From Photobacterium aquimaris (GTDB taxonomy: Bacteria > Pseudomonadota > Gammaproteobacteria > Enterobacterales > Vibrionaceae), in assembly GCF_002954455.1 (NCBI RefSeq), contig NZ_MSCC01000001.1, forward strand, positions 2,436,397-2,500,396: a stretch of 64,000 nt of DNA. Direction: 5' to 3'. This document shows, piece by piece, positions 40,242 to 49,563 of the stretch. Both the position numbers and the translations under genes were made by a program. Within the stretch, counting starts at the first letter, position 1. The number at the start of each line of letters is the position of its first letter. The notes under the pieces are model-generated. The model was given only the letters and a program-made list of their open reading frames with translations, was not told the DNA's origin and did not search any database.

Positions 40242-40565
40242 TCACTGCTTTATGTTTGTGCTAAACAGTGACAATTGCCACTGCTTTTGATTACGGGTTA
40301 ATACCACTGAACTATCACTGACTCGACTGACGGTATAGCCTCTAATAACGCTGCCAACGGTGACACTTTTACCACTTAACGTCGCTCGGCAAGCTTGGGC
40401 ATCACAAATAACACTCTGTAATTGTGGTAATAAGGGAGCAGAAACGGTGACTGATGATGTTTTTTTTTGCCACCCTAATGGCGCAGTAGGATCTTGCTGA
40501 GCATGTATATTTACCGCAAACAATAAACCACTAAGCCCGACACCAGTAACGAGATATTTAACCAC
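40242..40565 (-). CDS. mshK: MSHA biogenesis protein MshK
   Basis: Small exported protein (107 residues), PilP/GspC-like in role. A signal peptide or anchor (LVTGVGLSGLLFAVNIHAQQ) is followed by PTAPLGWQ and a small beta domain with SVICDAQACRATLSGKSVTVG. The start is uncertain between GTG 40565 and TTG 40568; GTG is preferred because AAGGA then lies at 8 bases. It overlaps mshJ by eight bases. Probably links the inner-membrane complex to MshL. Confidence 0.85.
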   Translation of the reverse strand: MVKYLVTGVGLSGLLFAVNIHAQQDPTAPLGWQKKTSSVTVSAPLLPQLQSVICDAQACRATLSGKSVTVGSVIRGYTVSRVSDSSVVLTRNQKQWQLSLFSTNIKQ

Positions 40566-41196
40566 CAATAAAGTCCTTAGTTTCGCCTAATGTATACAGT
40601 TCAAGCTCAATATTCGCCCATGGATACTGAGTCACTTGATAGTTTAAATTACGCCAATAATACTGCACAGGTAACGCTTCAAGTTGAGTTAAATAGCCAA
40701 CAACATCAAAGTATTTACCTTTAAATGTCATTCGTAATGGATGTATATAATATCCCTGATCATCACCATCCATTAACTGAGCGGCAGGTAATGACACCAT
40801 GGTTTGTAACTGCAACGCTTGACTGTGACCCAATACTTGCTCAAGCACACTGGTCATTTGAGTAGGAGAAACTAAACGCCCAACTTTATGTTGTAGTTCT
40901 GCTATCAACACCCTATTTTGCTGATCCAGTTGCACGATTTGAGCTTCTATCTTTTGATTAGGATTCTGAGTTAATTGACGTTGTAATTGGGTAATTTTAT
41001 TACAGGTTGCGATCACATTATTAGCTGTCGTCTGGACACTATTGGTTTGGCTTTTTAACTGCAACCATTGTGGTTCTAACACCATAAATACACCAATAAA
41101 ACCAATTGCTACCCAACCTGATATCGCAATCAGCCATTGCTCACGTGATGATAAATTACTGAATTTTTGTTGATATTCACTCCACGTCAACTTCAT
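40558..41196 (-). CDS. mshJ: MSHA biogenesis protein MshJ
   Basis: PilO/GspM-like bitopic inner-membrane protein, 212 residues: a short cytoplasmic tail, one transmembrane helix (about residues 22-40), a coiled-coil segment (about 45-95) and a ferredoxin-like periplasmic domain with QLEALPVQYYWRNLNYQV. It is coupled to mshI by TAATG overlap and forms the alignment subcomplex with MshI and MshK. Confidence 0.88.
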   Translation of the reverse strand: MKLTWSEYQQKFSNLSSREQWLIAISGWVAIGFIGVFMVLEPQWLQLKSQTNSVQTTANNVIATCNKITQLQRQLTQNPNQKIEAQIVQLDQQNRVLIAELQHKVGRLVSPTQMTSVLEQVLGHSQALQLQTMVSLPAAQLMDGDDQGYYIHPLRMTFKGKYFDVVGYLTQLEALPVQYYWRNLNYQVTQYPWANIELELYTLGETKDFIGG

Positions 41197-42665
41197 TAAT
41201 TTATCCCTTGTAGACGTTGAGCTTGCAAACTAAATCTAACCTGATTGCTATCATCACGATCAATAGTCAATAACTGGAATCGGCGCTCAGCCAAAGTTGA
41301 ATAACGATTAAATGTGCTTAACCATCGTGGTACAGCATCAGGTATACGAGCGCTACCATTGACATTCATACCATCAGCTGAAATTGAAATACGATCAATC
41401 GCGATATCGGTTGATGCCGCTGCGGCAAGTTGGGTTAACACTTCACCATAACCAACCAATAAACTAGCATCATGATTGGCAACAGCTTTCAATGTTGCTT
41501 GCTTAGCACTAATTTCTTGCTCTAATACACTGACACGTTGATGCTTTATCGGGCTTACAATATGCAGTAACAGTTGCTTTTGAATTAGTGCTAATTCAGT
41601 TTGTGCCGCAGTTAACTGTGCGTTATTGGACACAATTTCAGGCGCTAATTGACGCGATTTAAAGCTATAACAACCACTGACTGTCGCGATGAGTACAGTC
41701 AAGGCTAGCCAACTTAGCAACATATTATTAAGTGTTAACCATTGACGCTTAGGTTGTAGGTGTTGAGAATAAAGATTAATTGCAGAGTCAAAGCCTTGCT
41801 TAAGGCCAGCCCACGTAACACGTGCCGCGGTTGAGGTTAAAGATGGTTGAGGTGGAACGAGAGCTTTAACAGTGACATTTAAACGATCATTTAATGCCTG
41901 CGCTAATTGGTTGTTATCATCATTATCACAACTGATTAATAGCTGACTAATTGGATTATCACGCAGCTGAGCGCTAACAAAATCCAACGAACGTTGAAGC
42001 TCTAACGCCAAACTATCAAGTTGTAAGGATTGAGCATCAGTATTTGCCATCGCCACCAACGAGACGTCAAAGCCTCGTAATTGGCGTTGAAAAAATAATT
42101 TATGTTGGCTAAAGGCGGTTAATTGCAGGTTACCATTACCATGGCGATGTACCACTAATTGGCTACGATTATCTGCCGTGAACTCACTCCAAACCACACT
42201 TTCAACCGTCACGCAACCGACATTACATCCTGCTGATTTACAGGCTGCAATAATCTTATTCAGTTGTTGGCGAGTACTAACAAATACCTGTAGCCGATCG
42301 TTTTGTAGGCAGCTAAAACCATCAGCGACGATATCTTCAGGCGCTTCATTGACTAAATCTTTAACCAAATAAGGCAGCGCTAATGCTAGCTCATCACTGC
42401 TCAATTCAGGTTTATCTATCAATAAGCTTTGGTATAAACCTTGGCCTAAAATAACTGCAACTTGAGCCCCAGTTAATTGATGCTTAGTGATCAACATTTC
42501 AATCGCAGTTGGCCATTCAGTAGTCGAGGCTATTGATATGGAATCAACAACAATATCGGCTTCGCTACCAACAACTACAACAACGGTGTCAGAAAATAAA
42601 GTAATTGCGGCATTAAGTGAGGGCTTTTTGTGGGTAAGAAACCAAGCAAATAAGCGTTGAATCAT
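41196..42665 (-). CDS. mshI: MSHA biogenesis protein MshI (PilM-PilN-like)
   Basis: 489-residue component of the pilus alignment complex. The first about 300 residues look like a degenerate actin-like PilM/GspL cytoplasmic domain; a transmembrane helix (MLLSWLALTVLIATVSGCYS) follows near residue 316, then a coiled coil and a PilN-like periplasmic domain to the end. In many type IV pilus systems these are two proteins. It starts the assembly block, 147 bases after csrD, with a probable promoter in that gap. Confidence 0.88.
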   Translation of the reverse strand: MIQRLFAWFLTHKKPSLNAAITLFSDTVVVVVGSEADIVVDSISIASTTEWPTAIEMLITKHQLTGAQVAVILGQGLYQSLLIDKPELSSDELALALPYLVKDLVNEAPEDIVADGFSCLQNDRLQVFVSTRQQLNKIIAACKSAGCNVGCVTVESVVWSEFTADNRSQLVVHRHGNGNLQLTAFSQHKLFFQRQLRGFDVSLVAMANTDAQSLQLDSLALELQRSLDFVSAQLRDNPISQLLISCDNDDNNQLAQALNDRLNVTVKALVPPQPSLTSTAARVTWAGLKQGFDSAINLYSQHLQPKRQWLTLNNMLLSWLALTVLIATVSGCYSFKSRQLAPEIVSNNAQLTAAQTELALIQKQLLLHIVSPIKHQRVSVLEQEISAKQATLKAVANHDASLLVGYGEVLTQLAAAASTDIAIDRISISADGMNVNGSARIPDAVPRWLSTFNRYSTLAERRFQLLTIDRDDSNQVRFSLQAQRLQGIN

Positions 42666-42812
42666 GATAAAAACAAGCCAAAAGTTAGAGCCAAATAACA
42701 GCTCTGCACTTTAGGTAAAGAGTCTTTATTTCACAATATTAATGTATCAAATGTCAGATCTACATCACTTTAAATGATAACTATCATGTTAACATGTTCA
42801 GCATCATCCCCT

Positions 42813-44747
42813 TTAGGCATTGGGCTCACGCACTATTGGTTGCTCAGCAGCAAATAATCGACCTTGAGCCGCGACAACACCTAGCTGTTGTAAGACTCGC
42901 CATTCCTTATTCGACTCAACCCCAACCGCAATAACTTGAGCATCAGTGTTGGCACATGCACCAAGCATACTTCTAACAAATAATTGATTTTCTTGACGCT
43001 GATGAATATCACGCACTAAGCCACGATGTAATTTAATATAATCAGCTTTAATATCTTTAATATAGTACGTACTAACAATCGTTCGACCTGCTTTTGAAAC
43101 CACCAGCTTACAGCCAAGGCCAGTTAACACCCGCAACACTGGCCGTATCGCATCTAGATGTTTCACTAACATATTTTCTGATACTTCAAACAATAATCGA
43201 TTCAATACCGGACGCGGTAATTGCAATAACTCATCCCGTAGCCATTTAACAAACTTTTTGTCACGTAAACTAACAGTCGTAACATTAACCGCATAACTAT
43301 TGATAGCAGATTGTTGCTTAAGCAACATCAAGGTTTGGCTGATCACTGCGCGATCAAAACGCACTGAATAACCGACTTGTTCTACCGCTGTCATAAAATT
43401 CGATGCTTTAATAATATCGCCATTATCATCTTTTATTCGCGCAAGTAAGGCGTAGCTCATGACTTGATCATTAGCCGCCATAATAATTGGCTGTTGATAT
43501 AATAATGGTCCACCTTGTAGCAGTGTTTTATCAATCAGAGTACGCCAGCGAACATTACCACGCGACTTATCCCATTGATGATCTTTGGTAAAGCTATTCC
43601 AATTATTTGCACCTTGTAACTGTGAACTACGTAAAGCTGTATCAACTTCATCCATGATTCGGCCACGGCGATCACCACTATGAAAATAAGTGACCCCAAT
43701 ATGACACCAATTATCTTTTTCCATCGGTGCCGGAGGTGATAACCGCTCGACAGCATTTAATAATTGATTGGTAAAAAGTTTAATTTCTTTGGCTGGCTGT
43801 TGGGGAATCAGAATCGCAAATTCAGCATCAAAATAACGAGCTAATACCGTATCAGGAAAACGCTGAATAAAATTAGAGAGGATCACACTGATGTCTTGTA
43901 ATAACTCTTCGGCAACAGTTCTTCCTTGCTGAGCACACAGTTCATCCCAGTCACTTAAGCGTAATAAGATCACCGCCCCATGATTATCTTGATCTTGTAC
44001 CATCGACTGTAAACGACTATCAAACAACACTCGATTAGCAGTACCGGTTAATTGATCTAAAAAAGTATGGGTGCGAATAAAAGTATCAAATCGACTCCGT
44101 TCTTGGCGGGCATCTTTCAGTTCACCAATTAATTGATCAAGCGCCAAACTTGCCGTTGCAGGCCATTCATAATCATTGCCTTGTGCGTATTGTTCAACCC
44201 TACCTGCCAAAATCATTCGCCCACGCTCTTCTAATAATTCAGAGCCATAGAGCTGAGTTCGAAGCCAATGCACTCCTCGCACCAAGCCAAGAATAACAAT
44301 CAACATCGCTAAAGAAATCGAAGACATTGCTCCAAGTGAATAGGTAAATTCACTATAAAGCGGAATAGCTGTGATTGTGACTTGATAATTAGCATGTGAA
44401 GGTAATTTATATTGGTGTCGATAAAGGACATTAGGATCAGGAACGACTTGATCACTTTTAAAATCAAAAATCTGATTATTATTATCAGTAACTGTTAATG
44501 TCACCACATTACTAGCTTTAAGCAATGTAGGCAGCCAACGAGACAACGCCTGCGGTCCTTGAGGCTCAAAAATCTCTTGATCGATGACACTCACCACACC
44601 GTCAAGGTAGTGCACTAATGCGTTTTGGCCGAGTTTACGAAAACTCAATGCACCACCAATAAAAATAACTAAAATCGCGCAAATCACGATCATGGTAACA
44701 AAGGCAACTAAGCGATTTGTTAACTTCATCCTTGAGGCTTTTCTCAT
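42813..44747 (-). CDS. csrD: RNase E specificity factor CsrD (MshH)
   Basis: Membrane protein (644 residues) that in E. coli targets the CsrB/CsrC small RNAs for RNase E decay and so frees CsrA. Two transmembrane helices flank a small periplasmic domain; a HAMP-like region and degenerate GGDEF and EAL domains follow (YFDAEFAIL in place of GGDEF, YALLARI in place of EAL), so no cyclase or phosphodiesterase activity is expected. ATG 44747 has AAGGA at 5 bases; ATG 44729 is an alternative that matches the E. coli N-terminus. Classically called mshH, at the head of the MSHA locus. Confidence 0.92.
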   Translation of the reverse strand: MRKASRMKLTNRLVAFVTMIVICAILVIFIGGALSFRKLGQNALVHYLDGVVSVIDQEIFEPQGPQALSRWLPTLLKASNVVTLTVTDNNNQIFDFKSDQVVPDPNVLYRHQYKLPSHANYQVTITAIPLYSEFTYSLGAMSSISLAMLIVILGLVRGVHWLRTQLYGSELLEERGRMILAGRVEQYAQGNDYEWPATASLALDQLIGELKDARQERSRFDTFIRTHTFLDQLTGTANRVLFDSRLQSMVQDQDNHGAVILLRLSDWDELCAQQGRTVAEELLQDISVILSNFIQRFPDTVLARYFDAEFAILIPQQPAKEIKLFTNQLLNAVERLSPPAPMEKDNWCHIGVTYFHSGDRRGRIMDEVDTALRSSQLQGANNWNSFTKDHQWDKSRGNVRWRTLIDKTLLQGGPLLYQQPIIMAANDQVMSYALLARIKDDNGDIIKASNFMTAVEQVGYSVRFDRAVISQTLMLLKQQSAINSYAVNVTTVSLRDKKFVKWLRDELLQLPRPVLNRLLFEVSENMLVKHLDAIRPVLRVLTGLGCKLVVSKAGRTIVSTYYIKDIKADYIKLHRGLVRDIHQRQENQLFVRSMLGACANTDAQVIAVGVESNKEWRVLQQLGVVAAQGRLFAAEQPIVREPNA

Positions 44748-44887
44748 AGCATCCTTATTTCACATATGCCATTAATATCAATATGTAAGAGATCAAAACG
44801 ATCTTAATCATTTTCTCGTCGCTAAGCATACGCTACATTAGACCCGTTAATCGATTAATAATATTGTAACAAGGGAATAATACGTTT

Positions 44888-45793
44888 ATGGATTGGATCA
44901 CCTGTGCCAATAGTTTTATTACCGTAGTAGAACATGGTTCATTAGCGCAAGCTGCAAATAAGCTCAATACATCAAGTTCAGCATTATCAAAACGCTTATC
45001 TTGGTTAGAAAAACAGCTTGGGGTCCAACTTTTAAAACGTACCACTCGCCACTTAACCATGACTGATGCTGGTCAATTATTTTACCAACGCAGCGCCTTA
45101 TTAGTTAATGATTGGCAACAAATGTTAGCAGAAACAACGGCAACCTATGGTGAAGTTGGAGGCATATTACGTCTTGGTGCACCTCTTGCCACTGGTAGCC
45201 GTTTATTAGTCAATTACTTAACAGAATTCAGTCAATGTTACCCAAAAATAAAAATTGAGCTTCATACTGTCACGGCAGGCCAACTTCCTGATCTTAACCT
45301 TGATGTATTTATCAGCCGTGAGATCACCGAATTTAATTCTTGTAGTTATATTGCGACTAAGCTATTGAGCTACCAAAATGGGTTCTACGCCGCACCAGCT
45401 TACCTTGAGAATAATCTGCCAATCACCACTCCAGAACAATTATGCCAACATAATTACCTGTTATTTGGTGAACAAAACCACCAACAAGATCATACCTTTG
45501 AAAATAATCAACGCTTACGATTACAAGGCAATTTTATTACCACTAATCCAGAAGTGCTGGTTGCTGGCGCTGTTGCTGGCATGGGGCTGATTTTAACCAG
45601 CAGCCAAACTATCAAGCGCGAATTGGATAATGACTTACTGGTACCGGTATTGCCAACCTTAAAGCAACCCACAGATGCCATTTATGCTTATTATCCAAAA
45701 TTAAATTATCACCATGTAAAAACGAAGTTATTTATTGATTTTATTAAACAAAAATCATCACAAATCCTGCCAGCATTCTACACTCAAGATTAA
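44888..45793 (+). CDS. LysR family transcriptional regulator
   Basis: 301-residue LysR-type regulator. The N-terminal winged helix-turn-helix is clear (SLAQAANKLNTSSSALSKRL), followed by an effector-binding domain with GILRLGAPLATGSRLL. It belongs to the CrgA-like branch by the KQLGVQLLKRTTRHL wording, with no ligand recognisable. It is divergent from csrD (140 bases) and convergent with the phosphoethanolamine transferase-like gene (16 bases apart), so the natural target is not obvious. I recall no such gene between csrD and ssb in V. cholerae. Confidence 0.9.
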   Translation: MDWITCANSFITVVEHGSLAQAANKLNTSSSALSKRLSWLEKQLGVQLLKRTTRHLTMTDAGQLFYQRSALLVNDWQQMLAETTATYGEVGGILRLGAPLATGSRLLVNYLTEFSQCYPKIKIELHTVTAGQLPDLNLDVFISREITEFNSCSYIATKLLSYQNGFYAAPAYLENNLPITTPEQLCQHNYLLFGEQNHQQDHTFENNQRLRLQGNFITTNPEVLVAGAVAGMGLILTSSQTIKRELDNDLLVPVLPTLKQPTDAIYAYYPKLNYHHVKTKLFIDFIKQKSSQILPAFYTQD

Positions 45794-45809
45794 TCTCAGA
45801 TAATGACAG

Positions 45810-47279
45810 TTAATGGTGCTTAATAATTTCATCAGGATCATTTTTCAAGCGGCTAAAGGGCACCATTTGATTACCGCTTAATACTTGAATGCTCTTCTCT
45901 TGAGGAGCTTGATAAATACTAAAGGCTGGTAGTTGCGCCGTTTTAACGCCGATCCAATGCGAGAAAATAGACATAAAATCAAACGCACTAATTTTTTTGT
46001 TCACTTTAATATGCTGCTTAATATCACTGGCTATTTCAATCAATGGCACTTCATAATTTTGCTTATATAAATCGCCATGTACTAATTGAGTCTGCCCTTT
46101 AACTGTACTGACATTATTCAAGCCATGATCAGAAAAATAAAATAATGAATAACTTTCTTGAGTGGTTTTTAAATCATTTACTATGGTTTTAATAATACTA
46201 TCTGTTTGATTGTAAGTAGATAAATAACAAGATAAATCTTTATCTTTAAGTCCATAAATATCTTTTTTAATTCGATCGCAAAAATTCTCATGTGATCCCA
46301 TAATATGCACCACAATTAATTTTGAGCCCTGATAAGGCTGCGCTAATGCCTGCTTAAATAACGGTAATAAGGCGTAATCGCTGGTATTATTAGTGAGAAA
46401 ATTGCCTTTTTTCAAAAATTGTTTTTCGGTTGCATGTACAGCAATTGCTGACACAGCGGTATCATATTTTCCAATAAAACCTTGATTTGATAACCATATT
46501 GTTTTCATCTTGGCAGCATTAGCCAGAGTAATAATATTATTAACTGGGTGTAAATCTAGTCCATGACTGATCGCGAGTGTTCGCGGTAATGACACTGCGG
46601 TATGAGAGGCTGTCGACAAATAACCATTGACCAAGATTGCGGGAGTGTGAGCTAAAAATGGTGTGGTATTAATTGGGTAACCGTAAGCCGACATATAATC
46701 CTTACGCATACTCTCACCAATGATTAATACATAATTCTTATACTTTGGTTTAGCACTTAATATCGTCCAATCAGCACGTTGGTGAATACTTTTTTGAATT
46801 GCCTTCATTTGAGCAATATAGTGCACACTACTAATGTAAATATGATTAATAAACACACTTAAAGATGAAAAATAAAAACAAACAATACCTAATAAAATAG
46901 CCGATTTATGCCATTGAAAAACAAACTTAATCTGTATTAAATAGTAACAAAATAAGAACAGTAAAATGGCATTAAGACCCCACACCTTTGCTGGAACTGC
47001 TAATAAAAATTCAATACTTTCACGTTTATTGGTTTCAAGTAATGATGCAATAATGCCTATATTTGGATGTCCATAAATATAACCTGATTGAAAGTATAAT
47101 GTCGCAATTAAACCAATTGGAAATATAACTACCCATTTTAGCCAACGTTTAGATGACAATAAAATTAATGCTAAAAATAAGCTACTAGTTACTACAAGTA
47201 TTTGATTACCATTATAACCAACACCAATAGTAAGCAATAAAGATAATAAAAAGGTAATAACGATATCTAAACGTTTCAT
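45810..47279 (-). CDS. Phosphoethanolamine transferase-like sulfatase-fold protein
   Basis: Inner-membrane protein of about 489 residues with five N-terminal transmembrane helices (residues 1-160) and a periplasmic alkaline-phosphatase/sulfatase-fold domain. Metal and nucleophile motifs: GESMRKDYMSAYGYPINTTP, TASHTAVSLPRT (candidate Thr nucleophile), HIMGSHENF and YFSDHG. The family moves phosphoethanolamine from phosphatidylethanolamine to lipid A, core or other glycans, often lowering polymyxin susceptibility; the acceptor here is unknown. Start 47279 chosen (MKRLDIVITF); ATG 47300 is possible and neither has a clear ribosome site. It looks AT-richer than its neighbours. Confidence 0.85.
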   Translation of the reverse strand: MKRLDIVITFLLSLLLTIGVGYNGNQILVVTSSLFLALILLSSKRWLKWVVIFPIGLIATLYFQSGYIYGHPNIGIIASLLETNKRESIEFLLAVPAKVWGLNAILLFLFCYYLIQIKFVFQWHKSAILLGIVCFYFSSLSVFINHIYISSVHYIAQMKAIQKSIHQRADWTILSAKPKYKNYVLIIGESMRKDYMSAYGYPINTTPFLAHTPAILVNGYLSTASHTAVSLPRTLAISHGLDLHPVNNIITLANAAKMKTIWLSNQGFIGKYDTAVSAIAVHATEKQFLKKGNFLTNNTSDYALLPLFKQALAQPYQGSKLIVVHIMGSHENFCDRIKKDIYGLKDKDLSCYLSTYNQTDSIIKTIVNDLKTTQESYSLFYFSDHGLNNVSTVKGQTQLVHGDLYKQNYEVPLIEIASDIKQHIKVNKKISAFDFMSIFSHWIGVKTAQLPAFSIYQAPQEKSIQVLSGNQMVPFSRLKNDPDEIIKHH

Positions 47280-47344
47280 AAATATAACAAGATAAACCAT
47301 AAGAATAATATTAATAGTTTAACTTAGGTTTTTTATTTTTGACA

Positions 47345-47372
47345 CAAAAAACCCAGCACTAGTGCTGGGTTA
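47345..47372 (-). terminator. Terminator after ssb
   Basis: Perfect palindromic stem AACCCAGCACT/AGTGCTGGGTT at 47350-47371, followed on the minus strand by a T run. It lies 57 bases after the ssb stop. Confidence 0.88.
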
Positions 47373-47428
47373 GTATTATTCTCTATATTTAAAAGTAATT
47401 ATTATTATACTTTTAATTTATATAAGAG

Positions 47429-47980
47429 CTAGAATGGAATATCGTCGTCAAAATCCATTGGTGGCTCATTATATTGCTGCTGCGGTTGCTGTGGAGCAGA
47501 CTGCTGCGGTGCTGGTTGCTGTTGCTGCTGTGGTGCATAATTTTGCTGTGGCGCAGCAGCAGGTTGTTGAGGCTGACCCCAATTACCTTGGTTCTGCTGT
47601 TGTTGACCACCCATAGGTGCGCCACCGTTACGACCACCTAACATCTGCATAACACCATTAAAGCCTTGAACAACGACTTCAGTCGTGTATTGATCTTGGC
47701 CTTGTTGGTTTTGCCATTTACGTGTTTGTAATTGGCCTTCGATGTACACTTGTGAACCTTTACGTAAGTACTCACCAGCAACTTCTGCTAATTTGCCAAA
47801 CAATGCTACACGGTGCCACTCTGTTTTTTCACGTTGCTCACCGGTAGATTTATCACGCCAAGACTCAGAGGTTGCAATAGTAATATTAGCTACTGCACCA
47901 CCGCTAGGCATGTAACGAATTTCAGGATCATTTCCTAAGTTACCGATTAGAATAACTTTATTTACGCCACGACTGGCCAT
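47429..47980 (-). CDS. ssb: Single-stranded DNA-binding protein
   Basis: Homotetrameric SSB, 183 residues. The OB fold fills about residues 1-110 ([40 protein letters not shown]), then a Gln/Pro-rich flexible linker (about 118-172) and the acidic tip DFDDDIPF that recruits repair and replication partners. GGAGTG lies 6 bases before the ATG. No LexA box is visible upstream, unlike uvrA in this window. Confidence 0.97.
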   Translation of the reverse strand: MASRGVNKVILIGNLGNDPEIRYMPSGGAVANITIATSESWRDKSTGEQREKTEWHRVALFGKLAEVAGEYLRKGSQVYIEGQLQTRKWQNQQGQDQYTTEVVVQGFNGVMQMLGGRNGGAPMGGQQQQNQGNWGQPQQPAAAPQQNYAPQQQQQPAPQQSAPQQPQQQYNEPPMDFDDDIPF

Positions 47981-48198
47981 AGTTCACTCCAAAGCTGATA
48001 GCGACGGTATTGGGTGTTAATAGCCGCTTAGTCAAAGTTTATACTTAATCACGCAGTTTATCATGTCAGCAAGGTCAAGGCATAGCGCCAAAGTAGGTTA
48101 CAGCACGCAATTATACATACAAAATACAACTAAATAGCATTGTGAATATAACCAATATTTATATAAGACAACTCTGACAATTGAACCAACATCAAAAC

Positions 48199-48214
48199 TG
48201 TCATTTTTATGACA
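48199..48214. promoter_or_regulatory. Inverted repeat TGTCAT-N4-ATGACA
   Basis: A perfect 16-base dyad. Read with one flanking base on each side it also resembles a PhoB box (CTGTCAT, four bases, then ATGACAC, 5 of 7 to the second repeat). A TA-rich -10-like tract (TATACT near 48234) lies 20 bases downstream. The binding protein is unknown. Confidence 0.35.
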
Positions 48215-48530
48215 CTTCAATGGTTTTAATATATATACTACTCGGGATCAAACTATATCATCAATGTTGAACGTTTAATTTAACCGAAGAATTATTGAAA
48301 ATAATATTAAAGGTAATAGTAACTATATTAAAAATAAATAACACCTAAATATAAAGTAAATATCATGGCTGTTATAATATGAACCAGACTTTGAGCATGA
48401 ATATAAGAATTGTCATTATGGTTAATAATTAAAGATTATACATATTTGATTTATTGTTATATTTTGCGAGAACAACGATGATATTAAGTTGATTTATTGT
48501 TTAAAATCTCTAACATTACGATGCGATTAG

Positions 48531-48569
48531 GAATTAACAAAACAATAATAATGATTGTTTTGTTAATTC
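48531..48569. repeat. 16-base perfect inverted repeat before galU
   Basis: Arms GAATTAACAAAACAAT (48531-48546) and its exact complement (48554-48569) around a seven-base loop, ending 70 bases before the galU start. No T run follows on either strand, so it is not an ordinary terminator. It could be an operator or a leader hairpin in the galU mRNA. Confidence 0.85.
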
Positions 48570-48639
48570 TCACTAACGAAATTAGCGGTAAGATTTCAAT
48601 CTACGCTCACAATTAATTACATAAAATCTAGGAAACACT

Positions 48640-49506
48640 ATGATCAAGAAATGTCTATTTCCAGCAGCGGGCTACGGCACACGATTTCTTCCTGCAACGA
48701 AGTCAATGCCAAAAGAGATGATGCCAATTGTAAACAAGCCTTTGATTGAATACGGTGTTGAGGAAGCGATTGAAGCAGGCATGAACGGTATGTGTATCGT
48801 TACTGGTCGTGGTAAAAACACCTTAATGGATCACTTTGATAAAAATTACGAGCTAGAACACCAAATCAGCGGTACTAATAAAGAAGAGCTATTATTTGAT
48901 ATCCGTCGCGTAATTGATTCAGCTCACTTCACTTACATTCGTCAAGGTGAAATGAAAGGTTTAGGTCATGCAATCCTTATGGGTCGTGAACTAGTAGGTA
49001 ACGAACCTTTCGCTGTAGTACTTGCCGATGACCTTTGTGTAAACGAAGAGCAAGGCGTATTGGCTCAAATGGCTGCACTTTACAAGCAATTCCGTTGTTC
49101 TATCGTTGCTGTTGAAGAAGTACCAGAAGAAGATACCCATAAATACGGTGTAATCGCAGGCCAAATGATTCGTGATGATCTATTCCGTGTTGATAACATG
49201 GTAGAGAAGCCAGAGCCAGGTACAGCGCCAAGCAACCTTGCAATTATCGGTCGTTATATTCTAACACCTGATATTTTTGATATCATTGAAGAAACAGAAC
49301 CAGGTAAAGGCGGCGAAATCCAAATTACTGACGCCCTACTAAAACAAGCACAATCTGGTTGTGTACTTGCATTTAAATTTAAAGGTAAGCGTTTTGACTG
49401 TGGTAGCGTTGATGGTTACATTGAAGCTACAAACTACTGCTACGAAAACGTTTATAAGAAAGAGCAATCTTTAAAGCTAGCTACACAACAAACTAGCAAA
49501 AAGTAA
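48640..49506 (+). CDS. galU: UTP--glucose-1-phosphate uridylyltransferase GalU
   Basis: Makes UDP-glucose from UTP and glucose 1-phosphate, feeding LPS core, capsule and galactose metabolism. The 288-residue nucleotidyltransferase has the N-terminal signature FPAAGYGTRFLPATKSMPKE, VLADDLCVNEE and VEKPEPGTAPSNLAIIGRYI. AGGAA lies 6 bases before the ATG. It is followed by a strong terminator, so it is probably monocistronic. It lies between ssb and uvrA as in V. cholerae. Confidence 0.97.
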   Translation: MIKKCLFPAAGYGTRFLPATKSMPKEMMPIVNKPLIEYGVEEAIEAGMNGMCIVTGRGKNTLMDHFDKNYELEHQISGTNKEELLFDIRRVIDSAHFTYIRQGEMKGLGHAILMGRELVGNEPFAVVLADDLCVNEEQGVLAQMAALYKQFRCSIVAVEEVPEEDTHKYGVIAGQMIRDDLFRVDNMVEKPEPGTAPSNLAIIGRYILTPDIFDIIEETEPGKGGEIQITDALLKQAQSGCVLAFKFKGKRFDCGSVDGYIEATNYCYENVYKKEQSLKLATQQTSKK

Positions 49507-49525
49507 ACAAACCAAATATATAAAC

Positions 49526-49556
49526 AATCCCGCTTTTTAAAGCGGGATTTTTTTTA
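49526..49556 (+). terminator. Terminator after galU
   Basis: Stem AATCCCGCTTT/AAAGCGGGATT with a two-base loop, then seven T, 20 bases after the galU stop. Confidence 0.93.
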
Positions 49557-49563
49557 TTAGCGC

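Larger units (their letters stand above)
47981..48639. other. Gene-free region ssb/galU
   Basis: 659 AT-rich bases between the divergent genes ssb and galU. I see no open frame with coding character. In V. cholerae, as I recall, the competence regulator gene qstR lies here; it is absent. Two structures stand out and are listed separately: TGTCAT-TTTT-ATGACA at 48199-48214 and a 16-base perfect inverted repeat at 48531-48569. Confidence 0.6.

Noticed and set aside
42813..44747. csrD as active diguanylate cyclase/phosphodiesterase
   Set aside because: Both GGDEF and EAL signatures are degenerate, as in known CsrD.
47434..47616. Open frame antisense to the ssb linker
   Set aside because: It reflects the Gln/Pro repeat codons of the SSB tail, not a separate gene.
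47981..48130. LexA box upstream of ssb
   Set aside because: No CTGT-N8-ACAG-like site could be found on either strand.
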